DNA of 64,000 bases, taken from Betaproteobacteria bacterium (GTDB taxonomy: Bacteria; Pseudomonadota; Gammaproteobacteria; Burkholderiales; WYBJ01). Below are positions 1 to 15,000 of the stretch, one piece after another; the first letter of the stretch is position 1; each line of letters begins with the position of its first letter. A model generated the notes under the pieces. The model saw nothing but the letters and a program-made list of their open reading frames with translations. It ran no database searches and was not told the DNA's origin. Both the position numbers and the translations under genes were made by a program. Where the stretch lies: the NCBI GenBank assembly GCA_009377585.1, contig WHTS01000015.1, positions 22,230-86,229 on the forward strand, in the 5' to 3' direction.

Positions 1-1
1 G

Positions 2-3000
2 CCGGTGTTGATCGAGTTGCCGCCGCCGTCTGACCTGGAAGTGAGCGACATCGACGTCGCCGGCGTCCTCACCGCGGGCGAAACGGTGAACGTGGCGTTC
101 ACGGTCGTCAATAGCTCGGACTTCGCGGCCGAAGGGACGTGGGTCGATGCGGTGTACATCTCGGCCGACAGCGAATGGGACATCGGCGACCGGCTGATCG
201 GCAAGGTGGAACATAGCGGTGGGCTCGCACCGCAGATGAGCTACACCGCGCAGCTCTCGGCCGCGCTGCCGCCGCTGAGGGAGGGGCAGTATCGGCTCAT
301 CGTGCGCACCGATGTCCTCAACGAGGTGTACGAAGGCGCGGCCGCCGCGCTCGACGAGCTCAATAACACCACCCCATCGCCCGATCCGATCACCGTGCAG
401 GTTCCCGAGTTGCACCTGGGCGTGCCGCTCGCGGCGACGCTCTCGCCAGGCCAGGTGCGGCTCTACAAGATCGAAGTCGGGCAGAACGAAACGCTGCAGG
501 TGAGCCTCACGACCACGCAGCAGTTGGCATCGAACGAAATATTCATTCGCTATGGCGAGGTGCCGGACGGCTTCGTCTTCGATGCGGCGTTCGAGAACCC
601 ACTGCAAGCCGATCAGGTCGCCACGATTCCCTCGACCCAGGCCGGCGTTTACTACGTCTTCGTGCGCGGGCAGTCGGGCCCCACGCCGAACGCGCCGATC
701 ACACTCACCGCGCGCACGCTGCCCTTCTCGATCACCGGTGTGACGCCGGACCAGGGCGGCGACAGCAAATGGGTCACCATGCGCATCCACGGCGCGCGCT
801 TCCAGCAAGATGCGATCGTGAAGCTGGTGCGCCCCGGCGTCGAAGAGATCGAGCCGTCGCGATACGAGGTGATCGACGCCACCACCATCATCGCGACCTT
901 CGATTTCACCGGCCGCGATCGCGCGCTCTACGACGTGAAAGTCATCAATCCGGACGGGGCCGAGGCGATCGTTCCGTACCGCTATCTGGTCGAGCGGGCG
1001 TTGCCGATCGACGTCACCATCGGTCTCGGCGGCCCGCGTGTGCTGCCGGCCGGCAGCAGCGGCTTGTACGGGGTCTCGCTGCAAAGCCTCACCAACGTCG
1101 ACACGCCTTACGTGTACTTCGAGTTCGGTGCGCCCGAGATCGGCGTCAACGCGGAGATTTTCGGGTTGCCGTTCGTGAGCTTCAACTCCAACGTGCGCGG
1201 TGCGCCGGATGGGCAGCGTGAAGACGTGCCGTGGGCAAGCCTCGATTCGGAGGTGAATACCACCGGATTCATGATGGCCCCCGGTTATGCCCTCGACGTG
1301 GTCGCCGACGGCTATGTCGGGATGAGCTTCTCGGTGCTGACGTACGCCGGCTTGAAGGAGATGTTGGACCGCGACCCGGTCGCTTTGCGGCGCACGCTCA
1401 CCGACGCATTGCCCAAGCCGTATTTCGAGGTCGATCCGCAAACCGGTCTCACGCCATTCGAAGCGCTGATGACCCATCTGGAAGATCACATCACCACTGC
1501 GGAAGAGATCCTCGACGATTGCGACCCGCTCTACATCCCGTTCCGCTTCAACGTGATGGCGGCGGCCACGCCGATGACGCGCGCGGAGTTCGTCGAGCGC
1601 CAGAGCGGCGAAGCGCTGCGGCTGCGCGAAGCGATCCTCGCGGATCCAACCGCGAATGCAGTGCTCGTGAATCTCGCCGCGGACGCGGACACGTGGGTCG
1701 CGAGCTACCTCGCCGCGCTGGAGGATTCCGGACTGCTGCGCCCGGAGAACGAGGCCCCGCCCATCCGGCTCGATCCGAAAGTCGTGAGCCGTCTCGGTGT
1801 GCTTGCCTCCGGTGTGCTCGTCGGCGCGGGCGGCGAGCAGTTCGTCACCAACTCCAGCCTGATCGCCTTTTTCGAGAAGCTGCACGCCTGGTACGGCGAC
1901 GAGCCGGGCAAGATGGCGATCATCGATCACTACGATTTGCGCGAATCCGAGGAGTGCCCGCCCTACGAGATCCCGGTTCCCGCATCGCCGTTGTTCGAGG
2001 ACTACGACCTCGGCCTGTCGCATGGCACGTATTTCCAGGCCTTCAACGTCTTCTCTCCGTGGATGGGATTGCCTGCGACGGGCGCATTGCCGGAGTTCGC
2101 TTCCGTAGCCGCCAGCAACGAGCTCTCGGCGCTGACCTTCTCCGAGTTGCTCAACCAGGCGATCGCCGGTGCGCAGGCTGCGAGCATCACCGGACCGCAG
2201 GGTTTCGGCGAGAGCCAGTTCGTGCCCGCGCTCGAGTCCTTGCCCTACACCATCAGCTTCGAGAATGCCGCCGATTCCTCCACCTGGGCGAACGAGATCC
2301 GGATCGTGACGCAGCTGGACGAGGGATTGAATCCGCGCTCGTTCCGCCTGGGCGGTATCAAGATCGGGGACATCAACGTCTCGGTCCCGACCGATCGCGC
2401 GAGCTTCCAGGGCGATTTCGATCTGAGGAACAGCAAGGGCTTCGTCCTGCGCGTGAGCGCCGGCATCGACACGGCGACCGCGACCGCCACGTGGCTGCTG
2501 CAGGCGATCGATCCGCTGACCGGCGAAGTGCTCGCCGATCCCACGCGCGGGTTGCTGGGCCCGAACAACGCGCAGGGCCGGGGCGCGGCATCGGTGAGTT
2601 ATTCGGCCGCAGCCGCATTCGGCGCGCAGACGAGCAACGAGCTGCGGGCGCAGGCAAGTATCTTCTTCGATACGGCGGCGCCGGTCGAAACGCATGAGAT
2701 CGTGCATCTGCTCGATGCCGAAGCGCCGGAGACGAGCCTCACCGCGACGCCCGTCGCCACCGGGCGTGCGGATTACGAGGTGCGCTGGCAGGCAGCCGAC
2801 GATCCCTTCGGCTCCGGGGTCAAGCACACCACGGTGTACGTCGCCGAAGACGGCGGGGATTGGAAGATCTGGCTGCGGCAAACAAACGAGACCTTCGGCA
2901 TCTACGAAGGACGCGAAGGACACAGCTACGAATTCCTCGCGCTGTCGACCGATAACGCCGGTAATCGGGAACGTCCTCCGGCCGATACGGCCGCGCCGGA

Positions 3001-6000
3001 CGACGGCTCGCGCCCGAATCTCGGCACGCTGTTCCAGGTCGGTTCGACGACACAGGACATCGGCGATCCGCCGCCGCCGAGCGCTGATCCCTCGACCAAT
3101 CCCTTGTTCGTCGAAGCCGAACAGGGCGTTCCGTCGCCGGATCCGCTCAATGCCTCCGAGTTTGCCGATACGCTAAAGCCGTTCACGACAACGGCATTCG
3201 GTACCGGCATCCCGCAAAGCCATGCCGACATCGGCCCGCTTGCATTGTTGGTGCGTCCCGATGGCACGGTGATCGCGAGCGGCGGGTTCAATCGCGGTCA
3301 GCTCTATCTGTTCGATCAGGACGGGGGTGAGGCGGGCAATCCGTTCGCGCAGCTGGACGAACCGATCTTCGATCTCGCGCTCGACAAAACCGGCCGGCTA
3401 TGGGCGAGCACCGGCGGCGGCGAGTTGGTGGAGCTCGATGCGACCACGGGCGAGATCCTGGGCCGTCACGGCGAGAGCATCACGCAGGCCATCGCTGCCG
3501 ATCCTGCGACCGGCAAGCTCTATGTGTCCTCGGGCGACGGGGTCGAGATCTTCGATCCATCGAACAACAGCTTCACGCACTTCAGCGACCTGCGCGTGGA
3601 CGACCTTGCCTTCGCCCCGACCGGCGAGCTCTGGGGCACGACCTGGCCGAAACGTGGCGACGTGGTGAAGTTCGACCAGCTCGGCCAGCCGCACGCCATG
3701 CTGCGCCTGGATACGCCGGTCGATTCGATCGCCTTCGGCGCCGCGGGCAGCGCCCTCGAGAACCTGCTCTTCATCTCCAACCACACCGAGATCGGCAGGC
3801 CGCATCTCGCCGCTCTGGTGATGGTCGACCTCACGACTCTGCGGACGGTCGACGTCGCCGTCGGCGGCCCGCAGGCCGAGACGCTCGCGGCGATGCCGGA
3901 CGGGCGGCTGCTGATTGCGAACTCGCACCAGATCGATGTGCTGGCGCCGGTGATTGCGCCGATGGTCATCCAGGTGAATCCGCCCGACGAAGCGATCGTG
4001 CCGTTGCCGCTCGCGTCGGTGCGCGTGACGTTCGACCAGGACATGGCGGCCGTAGAAGCGTCGCGTCCGGAGTCCGTGGTCAACCCCGCGAACTACCGCC
4101 TCACGGTCGAGGGCGGCGCGGAAGTGGCGATCAAGGAGGTCCGCTACGACATCGCTGCGCGGACCGCGACGCTGCTGTTCGATCCGCTGGGCGGCGGAAT
4201 CTACACGCTCACGGTGGAGCCGACGGTGCGCAGCCGCGTAGGGCTCGAGCTGGCGGAGCCCTATGTGACGCAGTTCGTCGCGGTCGAGGATTTCTCGGCG
4301 TTCGTGCAGATCGATTTCGAGCGCACGCGCTCGGATCGTCTCGACGGCACGGTATCCTATGATTTGCGGGTCACCAATGTCGGCGACTTCGATCTGCTGA
4401 CGCCGCTCAAACTGGTGCTCGATCCCGCGCGCTATTTCCAGGGGCTGCCGGCCGGCACCTTCGACACCGCCGCGGATGGCCTGTGGCTGATCGACCTGGA
4501 CGCAGGGCTGCCGAACGCTCGCCTGCAGCCCGGCGAATCGACAGTCACGCAGACGGTCACGTTCTCCAACCCGGGCAGCCAGCGCGCAGCAATCGGGCAC
4601 GGCATCTACGCATTGCCCTATCCGAACACGGCGCCGGTGTTCGATTCGAATCCCATCACTCAAGCAACCCTCGGCGCCGAGTATCGCTACGACGCGAACG
4701 CCTCTGATCCGGACGGCGTCGCGGTTTCGCATCTGCTGCTCGAGGGGCCGCAAGGGATGGCCCTCGATCCCGGAACGGGCCTGCTGGTATGGACGCCGCC
4801 CGCGGGGATCACAGCGCAAGTCAGCGTGGTGCTGCGGGCCTACGATACACGCGGCGGCCATGCGACGCAGGCCTTCGCCATCGACGTCGCCGGCGGCAAT
4901 CGTGCACCGGTGGTGAACGAGATTCCGGCCGAAGTGATCGGCGCCGAATCGCAGCGTATCCAGATCGGCCTCACAGCCTCGGATCCGGACGGCGATGCAC
5001 TGACCTACTTCGCCGACCATCTCCCGCCCGGCGCGATCTTCGATCACGAGGCCCGGGTGATCGATTGGACGCCGGGATACGATGCGGCCGGCATCTATAG
5101 CGATGTGCAGTTGCTGGTGACGGATGGGATCAACACCGTCACGCGCTCCTTCACGCTCGTCATCGAGCCGCGCAACGCACCGCCCACGCTCACGGGGCCG
5201 GCGGACCGCACCATTCGCGAGGGCGACCCGGTGCGGTTCCAGCTGGGTGCCCAGGATCTCGACAACGACGTGCTGCGGTTCTTCACCAACTACCCGATTG
5301 CCGGTTCCTTCCTCGACCCGAATACGGGCGAATTCGAATGGGTGCCGGGATTCACGCAAGCGGGCACCTATGCGATTTCATTCGGCGTTACCGATGAGGT
5401 GAACGTCACGCAGAAGGTGGTGACGCTCACTGTAACCAACGTCAACGCGCCGCCCGTGTTCGATGCGCTCGGCGACTGGAGCTTGTTCGAAGGCGAAACC
5501 CTCGCTTTCCGGCCGTTCGCTTTCGATCCGGACAACCCGGGGTTCGCGCCGCGCGATCGCGTGGGCACGCAGCTCACCCCGCAAGAAGGCACCGACCCCA
5601 GCGTGACCTATGCGGTGAGCGGCCTGCCGCCGGGTGCCACGTTCGACGCGGAAACGATCAGCTTCCGCTGGACGCCCGACTTCGATGCCGCGGACGATTA
5701 CGTGGTGCGATTCGTCGCCACCGACGACGGGAACGGCACGGGTACGCCGCGCTCAGCCACGATCGACGTGCCGATCCACGTGCGCAATGCCAATCGCGCG
5801 CCGGTGGCGCAGGTCATCGACAACATTGCCGTCGACCGCGGCGCCGTCGTCGATCTCGAGCTTGCCTTCCCGGATCCGGACGGCAACCCGGTCGTGTTGA
5901 GTGCGGCTGGCTTGCCGCGCTTTGCCGCGCTGACGAGCAACGGCGACGGCACCGGGCTGCTCCATATTGCGCCGGAGGCGGACGATCGGGGCGACTATGT

Positions 6001-9000
6001 CGTCACCATCACGGCGACCGACGACGGAGACGGGCCAAAGGCGCAGCTGTCGGCCTCTCGACAGTTCGTCATCACCGCGAACTCCCCCGCCGAGGCCCCG
6101 CGTCTGCAGTACACCGGCGACAAGGTCGCACTCGTCGGACAGAAGCTCGAGTTCTTCGTCCGTGCGACCGATCTCGATCAGGATCTACTGACCTTCGCGG
6201 CCGAGAACCTGCCCGCCGGGGCCACGTTGGTCCCCGCGGTTCAATACGGCACGGCCCGTTTCGAATGGACGCCGACGGCCGCCGACCACGGCACGCACAC
6301 CCTGACCTTCAAAGTGCACGACGACGGCAACGCGGGCGCGGGCACGCCCGCAGAGGACACGCAGACGATCGACATCGTCGTGCGCGATACCAACGCAGCC
6401 CCGATCCTGCTGCCGGTCGGCAATTTGACCGTCGCCGAAGGGTCGCTGCTCGAAGTGCAGCTGGAGGTGCTCGATACCGACGGCGATCCGATCACCTTTT
6501 CGGCCGCGAATCTGCCGCCGGCGGCAACGCTGGATCCGATCACCGGGCTGCTGCGCTACGCGCCGAATCTGCTTGCCGAGGGCAGCTACCTCGACGTCAT
6601 CCTCACCGCGTCCGACGGCCAGGCAAGCAGCCAGGAGACGATCCGCATCGACGTTTCCCGCACCAACCAGGCGCCGATCCTCGCCGGCATTCCGCCGTTG
6701 GGAGGCCAGGAGGACCAACTGCTCGGCTTTTTCCTGGTAGCCAGCGACTTCGACGGCGACGCGATCGTCTTCCGCGCGACCAGCCCGCTGCCGCAGGGGG
6801 TGCACTTCGACGTCTCCAACGGGCATTTCGAGTGGAAGCCCAACTTCGATCAGGCGGGCGAGTACGTGCTGACGTTCGAGGCGGCCGATGCGGCGGGCGC
6901 GAAGGATGCCCTCGCCGTCGCCGTTCGCATCGACGACGTCAATCGCGCGCCGGTGGTGACACTGGCCGATCATCGCGTCCTGCTCGGCGAGGAGTTGAGG
7001 TTCACCATTGGCGGCTCCGATCCGGACAAAAGCGAAACGTTGACGTTCGCGGCGGACGGCCTGCCCGAGGGTGCGAGCCTGCATGCGCAGACAGGTGTGT
7101 TCTTCTGGAGACCGGGTCCGGGCCAGGCGGGGGATCACCTCGTTCTCGTCAATCTGAGCGACGGCAAGACCACGACCGTCAAGCCGCTGGTGATTCGTGC
7201 CAGCGTGGAGCCGGTTGCACCGGATGTGACGATCGAGCTGACGCCGAGCTTCCCTGCCTTCCCGGGACAGTCGGTGACGGTCACGGTGCTCGCCGACAGC
7301 TTCTCGGCCATTGCGACGCGCTCGCTCACGGTCGATGGGCAGGCCGTTGCGCTCGACGAGCGCGGTCGCGCGGTCGTTACGCCGAGCGCGCCCGGGCAGA
7401 TCGTGCTGATCGCACAGGCGACCGATGTCGACGGCTTCACGGCAACGGTCGAGCGATTGATCAAGGTGCGCGACCCGGCGGATACCACGGCGCCGACCGT
7501 GTCGCTGTCCACTGCACTGACTGCGGCCTTGATCCGCACGGCGGTCGATGTCATCGGCACCGTGGCCGACCAGAATCTCGATGCCTGGTCGCTCGAGATC
7601 GCGCGCGCCGGAAGCAACGCGTTCATGCCGCTCGCGGGAGGCAGCAGCGCGCCCGGGGCAGACGCCGTGTTGGCAGAGCTCGATCCGTGCACCTTCGCCA
7701 ACGGTTTCTATCGGCTGCGCCTCTCCGCCACGGACATCGCCGGACGCTCTGCGGTGTTCGAGCTGCTGGTGGAAATCGCCTCGGCCGACAAGGTCGGTCG
7801 CTATGCGCGCACCGAAACCGATTTCTCTGCCGTGCTCGCGGGTCACACCATCGATTTCGTGCGCCGCTACGACTCGCTGAGCGCCGACGTGGCAGGATCG
7901 TTCGGCAACGGTTGGCAGCTCGCGCTGCGCGACGTCGATTTTGCGACCGACGTGGCGAGCGCGATCAGTCCGATTCGTGTCGATTCGCGTGTGTATCTGA
8001 CGCTTCCCGACGGTCAGCGCGGTGGCTTCACCTTCGCGCCGGTGCTGCACGAGGGGCAGGGCTACAAGTGGCATGCGCCCACGTGGGTCGCGGATCCCGG
8101 CATCGGCTGGACGCTGGAGTCGATCGGCGCCAAGCTGCTACGCGCGGGCGATCGCTTCTACGATCTCGAGACCGGCGCGCCCTACAACCCGGTCGGCATG
8201 GAACCGGCGCGCGCGCAGTTCATGCTCACGGCGCCCGACGGCACCCGCTATCGGCTGAACGCGGCGGATGGGATTACCCAGATCGAGTTCGCCGACGGAA
8301 TGGTGCTGCAGGTGAGCGATAGCGGGATCGTGGCGCAAGGCGGGGAGGCGTTGCGCTTCAGGCTGGACGCCACGGGCCGAATCGCGCGCGCGATCGCGCC
8401 CGACGGCACGCAGTTCGTCTATAGCTACGATGCCGCGGGTCATCTCGTAGGGGCGCGCAACCTCCAATCGGGCGAGTCGTCTCGCTACGCATACGAGGCG
8501 GGAGGTAAGGGACGGCTCATGCTGGCGAGCGGGCCCAGCGGCGGCGCGGTGATCGACTACGCGGCGGGGGCGGCGGTGTCGACGGTAACGGCCGACCTCG
8601 GGACGGCGCTCCGCTACCTGGCGACGCCTCATACCGGTAGCATGGGTGCCCGAGAAAGCGCGCACTTTAGCTTGGTCGTGCGCGAGAGCGAGATTGCTGC
8701 GGCGGCGGGGGGCGCCGCGCTGATCGGAGTGGTGCTCGAAGCCGAGCCGGGCAGCACGCTCGCCCCGGCGATTCCTCGAATCGAGGGGCTCGACCCAATT
8801 GCATCCGGGGTGGACGCCACGCGCGCCTTTGCGCTGTTTCGGATCGACACGGCGGGCTTGAAGCTTGTTTCCCTCGCCGGCGCCAACGCCAGCACCGACG
8901 GTGGCTACAGCTTGAAGATCTTCGCCATCGGCGATGCGAATCGGGATGCCATTGTCGATGCGCTGGACGTTGACATTCTTGCCGCGGCTTCGGACACCAC

Positions 9001-12000
9001 CGAAGGCGATCCCGGCTACGTCGAGGCGGCCGATTTCAATTTCGATGGCAGCGTCGACGCGGTCGACCGGCAGCTGCTGTTCCAGGCGCTCGGCTACTCG
9101 CCGAATCGTCCGCCGACGATCACAACCCCGAACGTCAAGACCCACGTCGGCCTCCCCGCCACGGGGCGCCTCGATGGGCTGCTGAACGACCCTGAGGGCG
9201 ATAGCGTGTTCGTACGCGTTATCGGCACGAGTCATGGCAGCGCCCAGCTTGCGAGTGACGGCAGGTCCGTGCAATTCATTCCGGAAGCGGGTTTCAGCGG
9301 GATTGCGAGCTTCACGCTGGTTGCCGACGACGGCTACGGCGCTTCGCAGCCTGGCATCATCAGCGTGAACATCAGCGATGCGCCGCTGGAGCGCATTCAC
9401 GTCGAGCTTCCAAACTTTCTCTGGATAGGCGACGAGCTCGTGTTCGACGTTACCGGCGATTTCTCGGACGAAGTGGGCGTCCTCCTGCCCGTATCGTATC
9501 TGTCGATCACTTCGACAAACCCGGGAATCATCGGTATCACGGCAGACGGTGCGCTGCGTGCTTTCGCAGAGGGGTACTCCATCGTCGAGATCTCGGCGCA
9601 GGGCCGGTCGCGGATCGCGGCGGTGAACGCCTTCCCGCGCTTCCCCGATACAGGGGAGCAGGATGCAGGCGAAGCGCTCCCGACCCTGCCGCAACTCGCT
9701 CTGTTTCCGCATGCAGTCACCGTGGCGGCCGGTAGGGGCACTCGGCAACTGCTGATCAAGACAAGCGACGGTGTCGACCTTGCGGTTCCGAGTGCCGGAA
9801 CCATCTACATCGTCGCCAATCCCGATGTGGTATCGGTGAGCGATTCAGGTTTGGTGACGGGACTCCTACCGGGCTTCAGCGAGATCACGGTCATCAACGG
9901 CGGTGCGAGCGAAGTGGTGATGGTCGCCGTAGACGCGCCGGATCCCAGCGGTTCGGCGGTCGGCGCGCAAGGTGGGGTCGTCGGCAACGACGAAGTCAGC
10001 ATCGCCATCGCGCCGGGCGATCTCGATCACGAAGTGCCCGTCACCGTGCAACGCTTGGCGCTGGACGCGCTGCCCGTCGCATTGCCGGATCTGTTCACCG
10101 GGCTCGGCGCGTTCGAGCTCGATCTCGCAGGACAAACGCTCGACACACCCGCACAGCTTGCCCTTCGTCCTGCTGCCGCCGCGGCACCCGGCACGCCCGT
10201 CGAAATCATGCTCCTCACCAAGCTGCCGGAGGCCGACGGCAGTTTCCGCGACCTGTGGCTGCTGGTCGAAAGCGGGGTGGTCGACGATCATGGCATGGTG
10301 CGGACCAGCTCGCCGCCTTACCCTGGCATTCACGTGTCGGGAACTTACTCGATCGTTCAGGCGCAGTCGACGCGTCGCCTGATCGCGTCTCCCGGCATAG
10401 ATACGGCGGCGATCTTCATCCAGTCTGCGGGTTCTGCCTACGGCGTCGCCGCCGGTTCGCTACCCATGCCAGTGCCACAAAGCGATGCCTTTACCGTCGT
10501 GGTGCGCGTCTACGGCAGTGGCGGCTATTCGGAGCAGGTCACGGCGGTTGCGGCGAACTCCGACCTGGATGCCATCAGCATCGATCTCGCGCCACCGGCG
10601 GTTAACTACACTACGCACACGCCGCGGATCAGCAGCGTCCAGGTCGATCCCGGCGCCAGTGGGACGACGCTGCTCATCAGTGGCGAGAACTTCGCCGTTC
10701 CCGGAATGGCGGGAATCGTCGTTCCGGAGGTGACTCTGGAGATCAAGCAGGCGGGGCAGACGACGCCGCTCGTCGTCCCGGTGCCCGGCTCCAACGTCGT
10801 CGCCAACAGCCTTACCGTCAACCTGCCCGCCAATGTGCCGCTCGCGCTTGCGGAGCTCACGCTGGTACGCAAGATAACCGTGGCGGGAGTCGGTCCGGGC
10901 GGGGTGCTCAATTCGAGCTCGCAGGTGTTTCGCAGCCAGCCGTTCAAGATCACGCAGGCGAGCTCGAGTGTGGTCGTGGGCGCCTCGGCGGCAGCCGTGG
11001 AGATCCTCTCTCCAGAGGGCGGCCAGCGACTGTTTTCGATTCCCCTGAACAACGGGGCCCAGGTGGAGCGTCGCGGCAGCGTGGTCGTGACGGCGGACGG
11101 CACCCGCGCTTATGCCGCCCTGAAGTCCGGCGGAGTCGCGGTAATCGACCTGCTGACGTATCGGGACATCCACCACGTCAAGGTACTCGCCGGCTTCTCC
11201 AGTCTTCCGGTGTTCGACGCGATGACGGTCGATCCGGCCGGCCGCTATCTCTATGCTGCCGCCGGTGCCGACCAGATCTACGTCATCGACATCGTCAGGG
11301 CGATGAGCGATCCATTCAATGCGGCAGAGCAGGTCATCACGCTCACCTCGAGCGATCCGTTCAGCGGCATCACCGGACTCGCGATCAGCGCCGATGGACG
11401 GCGAATGTACGTCACGGCAGCGCGCACGCAGCTTTATCGCGCTGGCGCCGAACCCGGCTGGTACGAGGGCGGCCGGACGGCCGGCAGCATCCTCGTGATC
11501 AACGTCGATCCGCTCGACCGCCCGGTCTCTGGCGAGCCGCCAGACGCACGCGGCTGGCGCCAGCAGATTGCCGAGATCGATCCTGCTCCGAGCGGCAGTT
11601 CGGAGTCGGGTGTGTACCCGACCGGCATCGTCGCGACGCCCAATCCGCATCGGCTGATGTTCGCGAACATGCTGGACAACACCAACGGCGTGATGCGCCT
11701 TGTCATCGAGGACGACAACCCGGCATCGTTCAGCGCGACCGTCGAAGCCATAGAGACCATCATCGATCACCCGCGGCGCATCGACCTTTCCATCCACAAT
11801 CCGCGGGCGATCGCGGTGCTGCCGGACTTTTCCTTCGCCTTCGTGCTGGACTACGGGCAGCCGGTGTTCCCGCTTTCCTTCAATGCCACTTCGACGGCGG
11901 ACCTCGACACGAGGGAGTGGGGCGCGAAGGTCGGCGTGATCAAGGATCCCTTCGGGCCGAGCCCGGAGTACCTGGGCGCAACCACGCCCGTGCCCTACGG

Positions 12001-15000
12001 ATTTGCGGACCGGCTCGCCCTGAGCATCGACGGCAAGCTGCTCTACGCGGCGTATCGCGGCGTGAACACCGAGCTGACCTTCGACGTGGAGCAGCTCGTG
12101 CTCGCGGCGACCTCCACGTCGGAATTCATTCGCGAGCGCAATCCTCTGGACCGCCTGGATGTGAACCTGGACGGCATTGCCGATTACAACATCAATCGTC
12201 CGGGCGTGATTCTGCCAGGGGTGACAGGTCTCGCGACGGCCGGAATTCCGGGCGGCTCGACGGTTCTCGCCGCCACCCCGACGAAGCTCTTCGGCGACGT
12301 CGTCGAAGTGGATCTCGCCAGTTTGCTCGGCGCGCCCGCGGGCGCAACCTTCTTTCTTCTCCCGGATACCTTCCTCAATGGCACCGTGGCGACCGTCCGG
12401 TACGCGGGACTCACGCTGGCCGATCAGCGCGAGCGCGTGATGCAGTCGCTCGACGGCAGATTGTTCCCCGGCTCGGCCACGTTCGAGACGAGCGGCACGT
12501 TCTACCTGCTACCCACGGTCGATCCCGCGCAGGTCCGCGGGCTGCGTCCCGGCGAGCGGCTCGCGCCCAGCGTGGCGCGTGGTGTCGTCGGCTGGGTGTC
12601 CGCGGATGGCACTACGTTCGAGCGCGGCCTGATCGAAGTCCCGCTGAGCGAGGGCTCCGCGGCGACGCCCGGCTTCACGTCGATGACGTTGTCTTCGAGC
12701 GTCGGCGATCCGGACGAAAATCCCGCCAACCGGCCGCTCGACGTCTACCGCGTTCAGCAGCGGTTGCGTTATTTCGGCTATCCGGGCTGGGGCGGCCAAG
12801 TGGAGAACCCGTCGGCCGCGGCGATCGCCACTCGCACCGGCAGCTTGGGCTCGCCGCCGTATCCGGGCCGGTCGGCCGGACAGATCGATTTCAAGCTGAC
12901 CGGACGCGCGCAGCCGGACAGGACGGTCGGTACGCGCCAGTACGACGACCCGTTCGTCGAGGCGATCAAACTGTTCCAGGCCGCAATATTCACGACTGGC
13001 GCCAACCGGTCCGATCGCGGCAATCCCTACCGCGAGAATCTCGGCTACGGGGGCGCGCTCGCGGGCGGACTCGTCGACGCCCAGACGCGCTCGTGGCTCA
13101 ATGCGACGAACGCGCCGCAGTGGCGCAATATCGACCTCGCGAGCCCGTACTACAGGTTTGCCGGCTGGTTCGCAAACAGTGCTGCCTTCACGCCGCTCGG
13201 CGACAACGAGGCCTACGGAACGACATGGGCGATCGATCTGATCGAACGTGCCACCTCCGGGCAGTCGAACCGCTCGGGGCATCGGGTGATCGCTGTGAGC
13301 AATTTCTACGGCGATACGATCGGGACGATGTTTCACTCCACGCACAAGGGTGGCTTGGACATCGACTTCATGGTCGACGGCAATGAGGCGGAGAACTGGA
13401 CGGGGTTGCGCGTCATCGACATTGACAGCACTCTCGCCAGCCTGACGCGCATCTCCACGCTCACGAACAGTCCGGATGCCACCATTAACGCGCTTGCCAT
13501 CGCCGTCGACGCAAGCATCGAAGCGAAGAAGCAGTTCTACACAGCCGAGTTCTCGGCAATCACGGATCAGAATGTGATCGATCTCATCGCCGAGATCGGA
13601 GAGGCGAGCATCGTTCGCCTGCACGACGACGAGCGCAGACTGGTCGAGGACATGGTCGATTTCGAGCAGGCGGCAACTGCTCTCGGGCTCCAAGTCTATC
13701 TGGGCATTTCGTACACAACGATCGAACGCATCGTCGAGGAAATTGCCGGCCAGGCAGTGAACAACGAAGGCGGACATCGGAATCACTTTCACGCCTACGT
13801 GTTCAGGGACGCCACCTATATGCCGGTTCCGGCGCCGGCGCCGCTGCTCGCCGATGGGTTGTCCGGCAGCGCGTTAAACCCCGCCGAGAACTTGCAAGCC
13901 GTCCCCGACGATCTGCTCGATCAGGCGATGGACGCCTGGGGCGGCATCGTGGATGCCGGCATCGCCGCGGCCTCTGGCATCCATGTCGCGATCTCGGATC
14001 TGGACAGCGGCGTCCTGGCGATGACCATGGCCACTCAGAGTGCCGGGCCGTGGAGCATACTGGTCGATCGCGATGCCGCAGGCCTGGGCTGGTTCGTCGA
14101 TTCCACGCCAGGTTTGAACGAGGAGTTCGCGCCAGCCGCCGGCACGACGCTCGACGCGGCTGCTGGCAGCGTCGCCGACGGGCGCTACGACCTGCTGACG
14201 GTGCTGGCGCACGAGCTTGGGCATGTGTTCGGCTACGCCGACGAGCCACGGATCGGCGGCCGGGAATCGATCATGACGGCAGACCTCGCGCCCGGCATAC
14301 GCCGCTTGCCGGCTGCGGCGTCGTTGCTGCCGCAAGAGGTGTCGAGCGCTGATCCGCCGGCGGGTGTGACATCCAGCGCTGCCATTGCAGGTGAATTCGA
14401 AACCCCCGCACTCGCGCTGCAGCCGGTCGACGACGTGATCGCCGCCACCGGCGAAGACCTTGTCGACCGCGGTTCCTTGCCGGGTGCATTGCTGTTAAGC
14501 GACGCCCTGGACAGCACCGTTTCGATGACGGCGACCGCGACCGGCGTACAGAACGGCACCTTCTCGGTCGCAAGCCCGGATCAATCCGGCTTCGGCTGGT
14601 CGGTCCGCGGCAGCGCGGAGGTGAGCAACGGCACCGGCGTGCTGCGCGAAGATCCGCGGCTCGTTTCGCGCCTGACGCAGACCGTGATCGTCCCGACCGG
14701 TGCGGTCGGGCTCGCCTTTGATCTGCTCGATGCCGATTTCGATGCTCTCGGCGGCGGACCGGTCGACGCGTTCGAGTTTGCGTTGCTCGATGCGGCAACC
14801 ATGGCTTCGGTTTCCGGCGAGGTCGGGCTCACGCATAGCGATGCGGCGCTCAACATTCAGGCCGACGGCCGCATCTATCGCTCGACCGGAGTCAGCTTGA
14901 TCGGGATTGCCGGCGATACGCTGTCTGCCGCGATCGCTTCCCCCATCACCGTTACCCTCGATCTCGCCGGTCTGGATGCGGGGCAGGCTTTGACGTTGTA

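Noticed and set aside
3398..5359. Long minus-strand frames opposite the giant gene (for example 653 aa here and 629 aa at 6185-8074)
   Set aside because: They are high-GC shadow frames: Arg/His-rich, no recognisable domain, and opposite a clearly coding strand.
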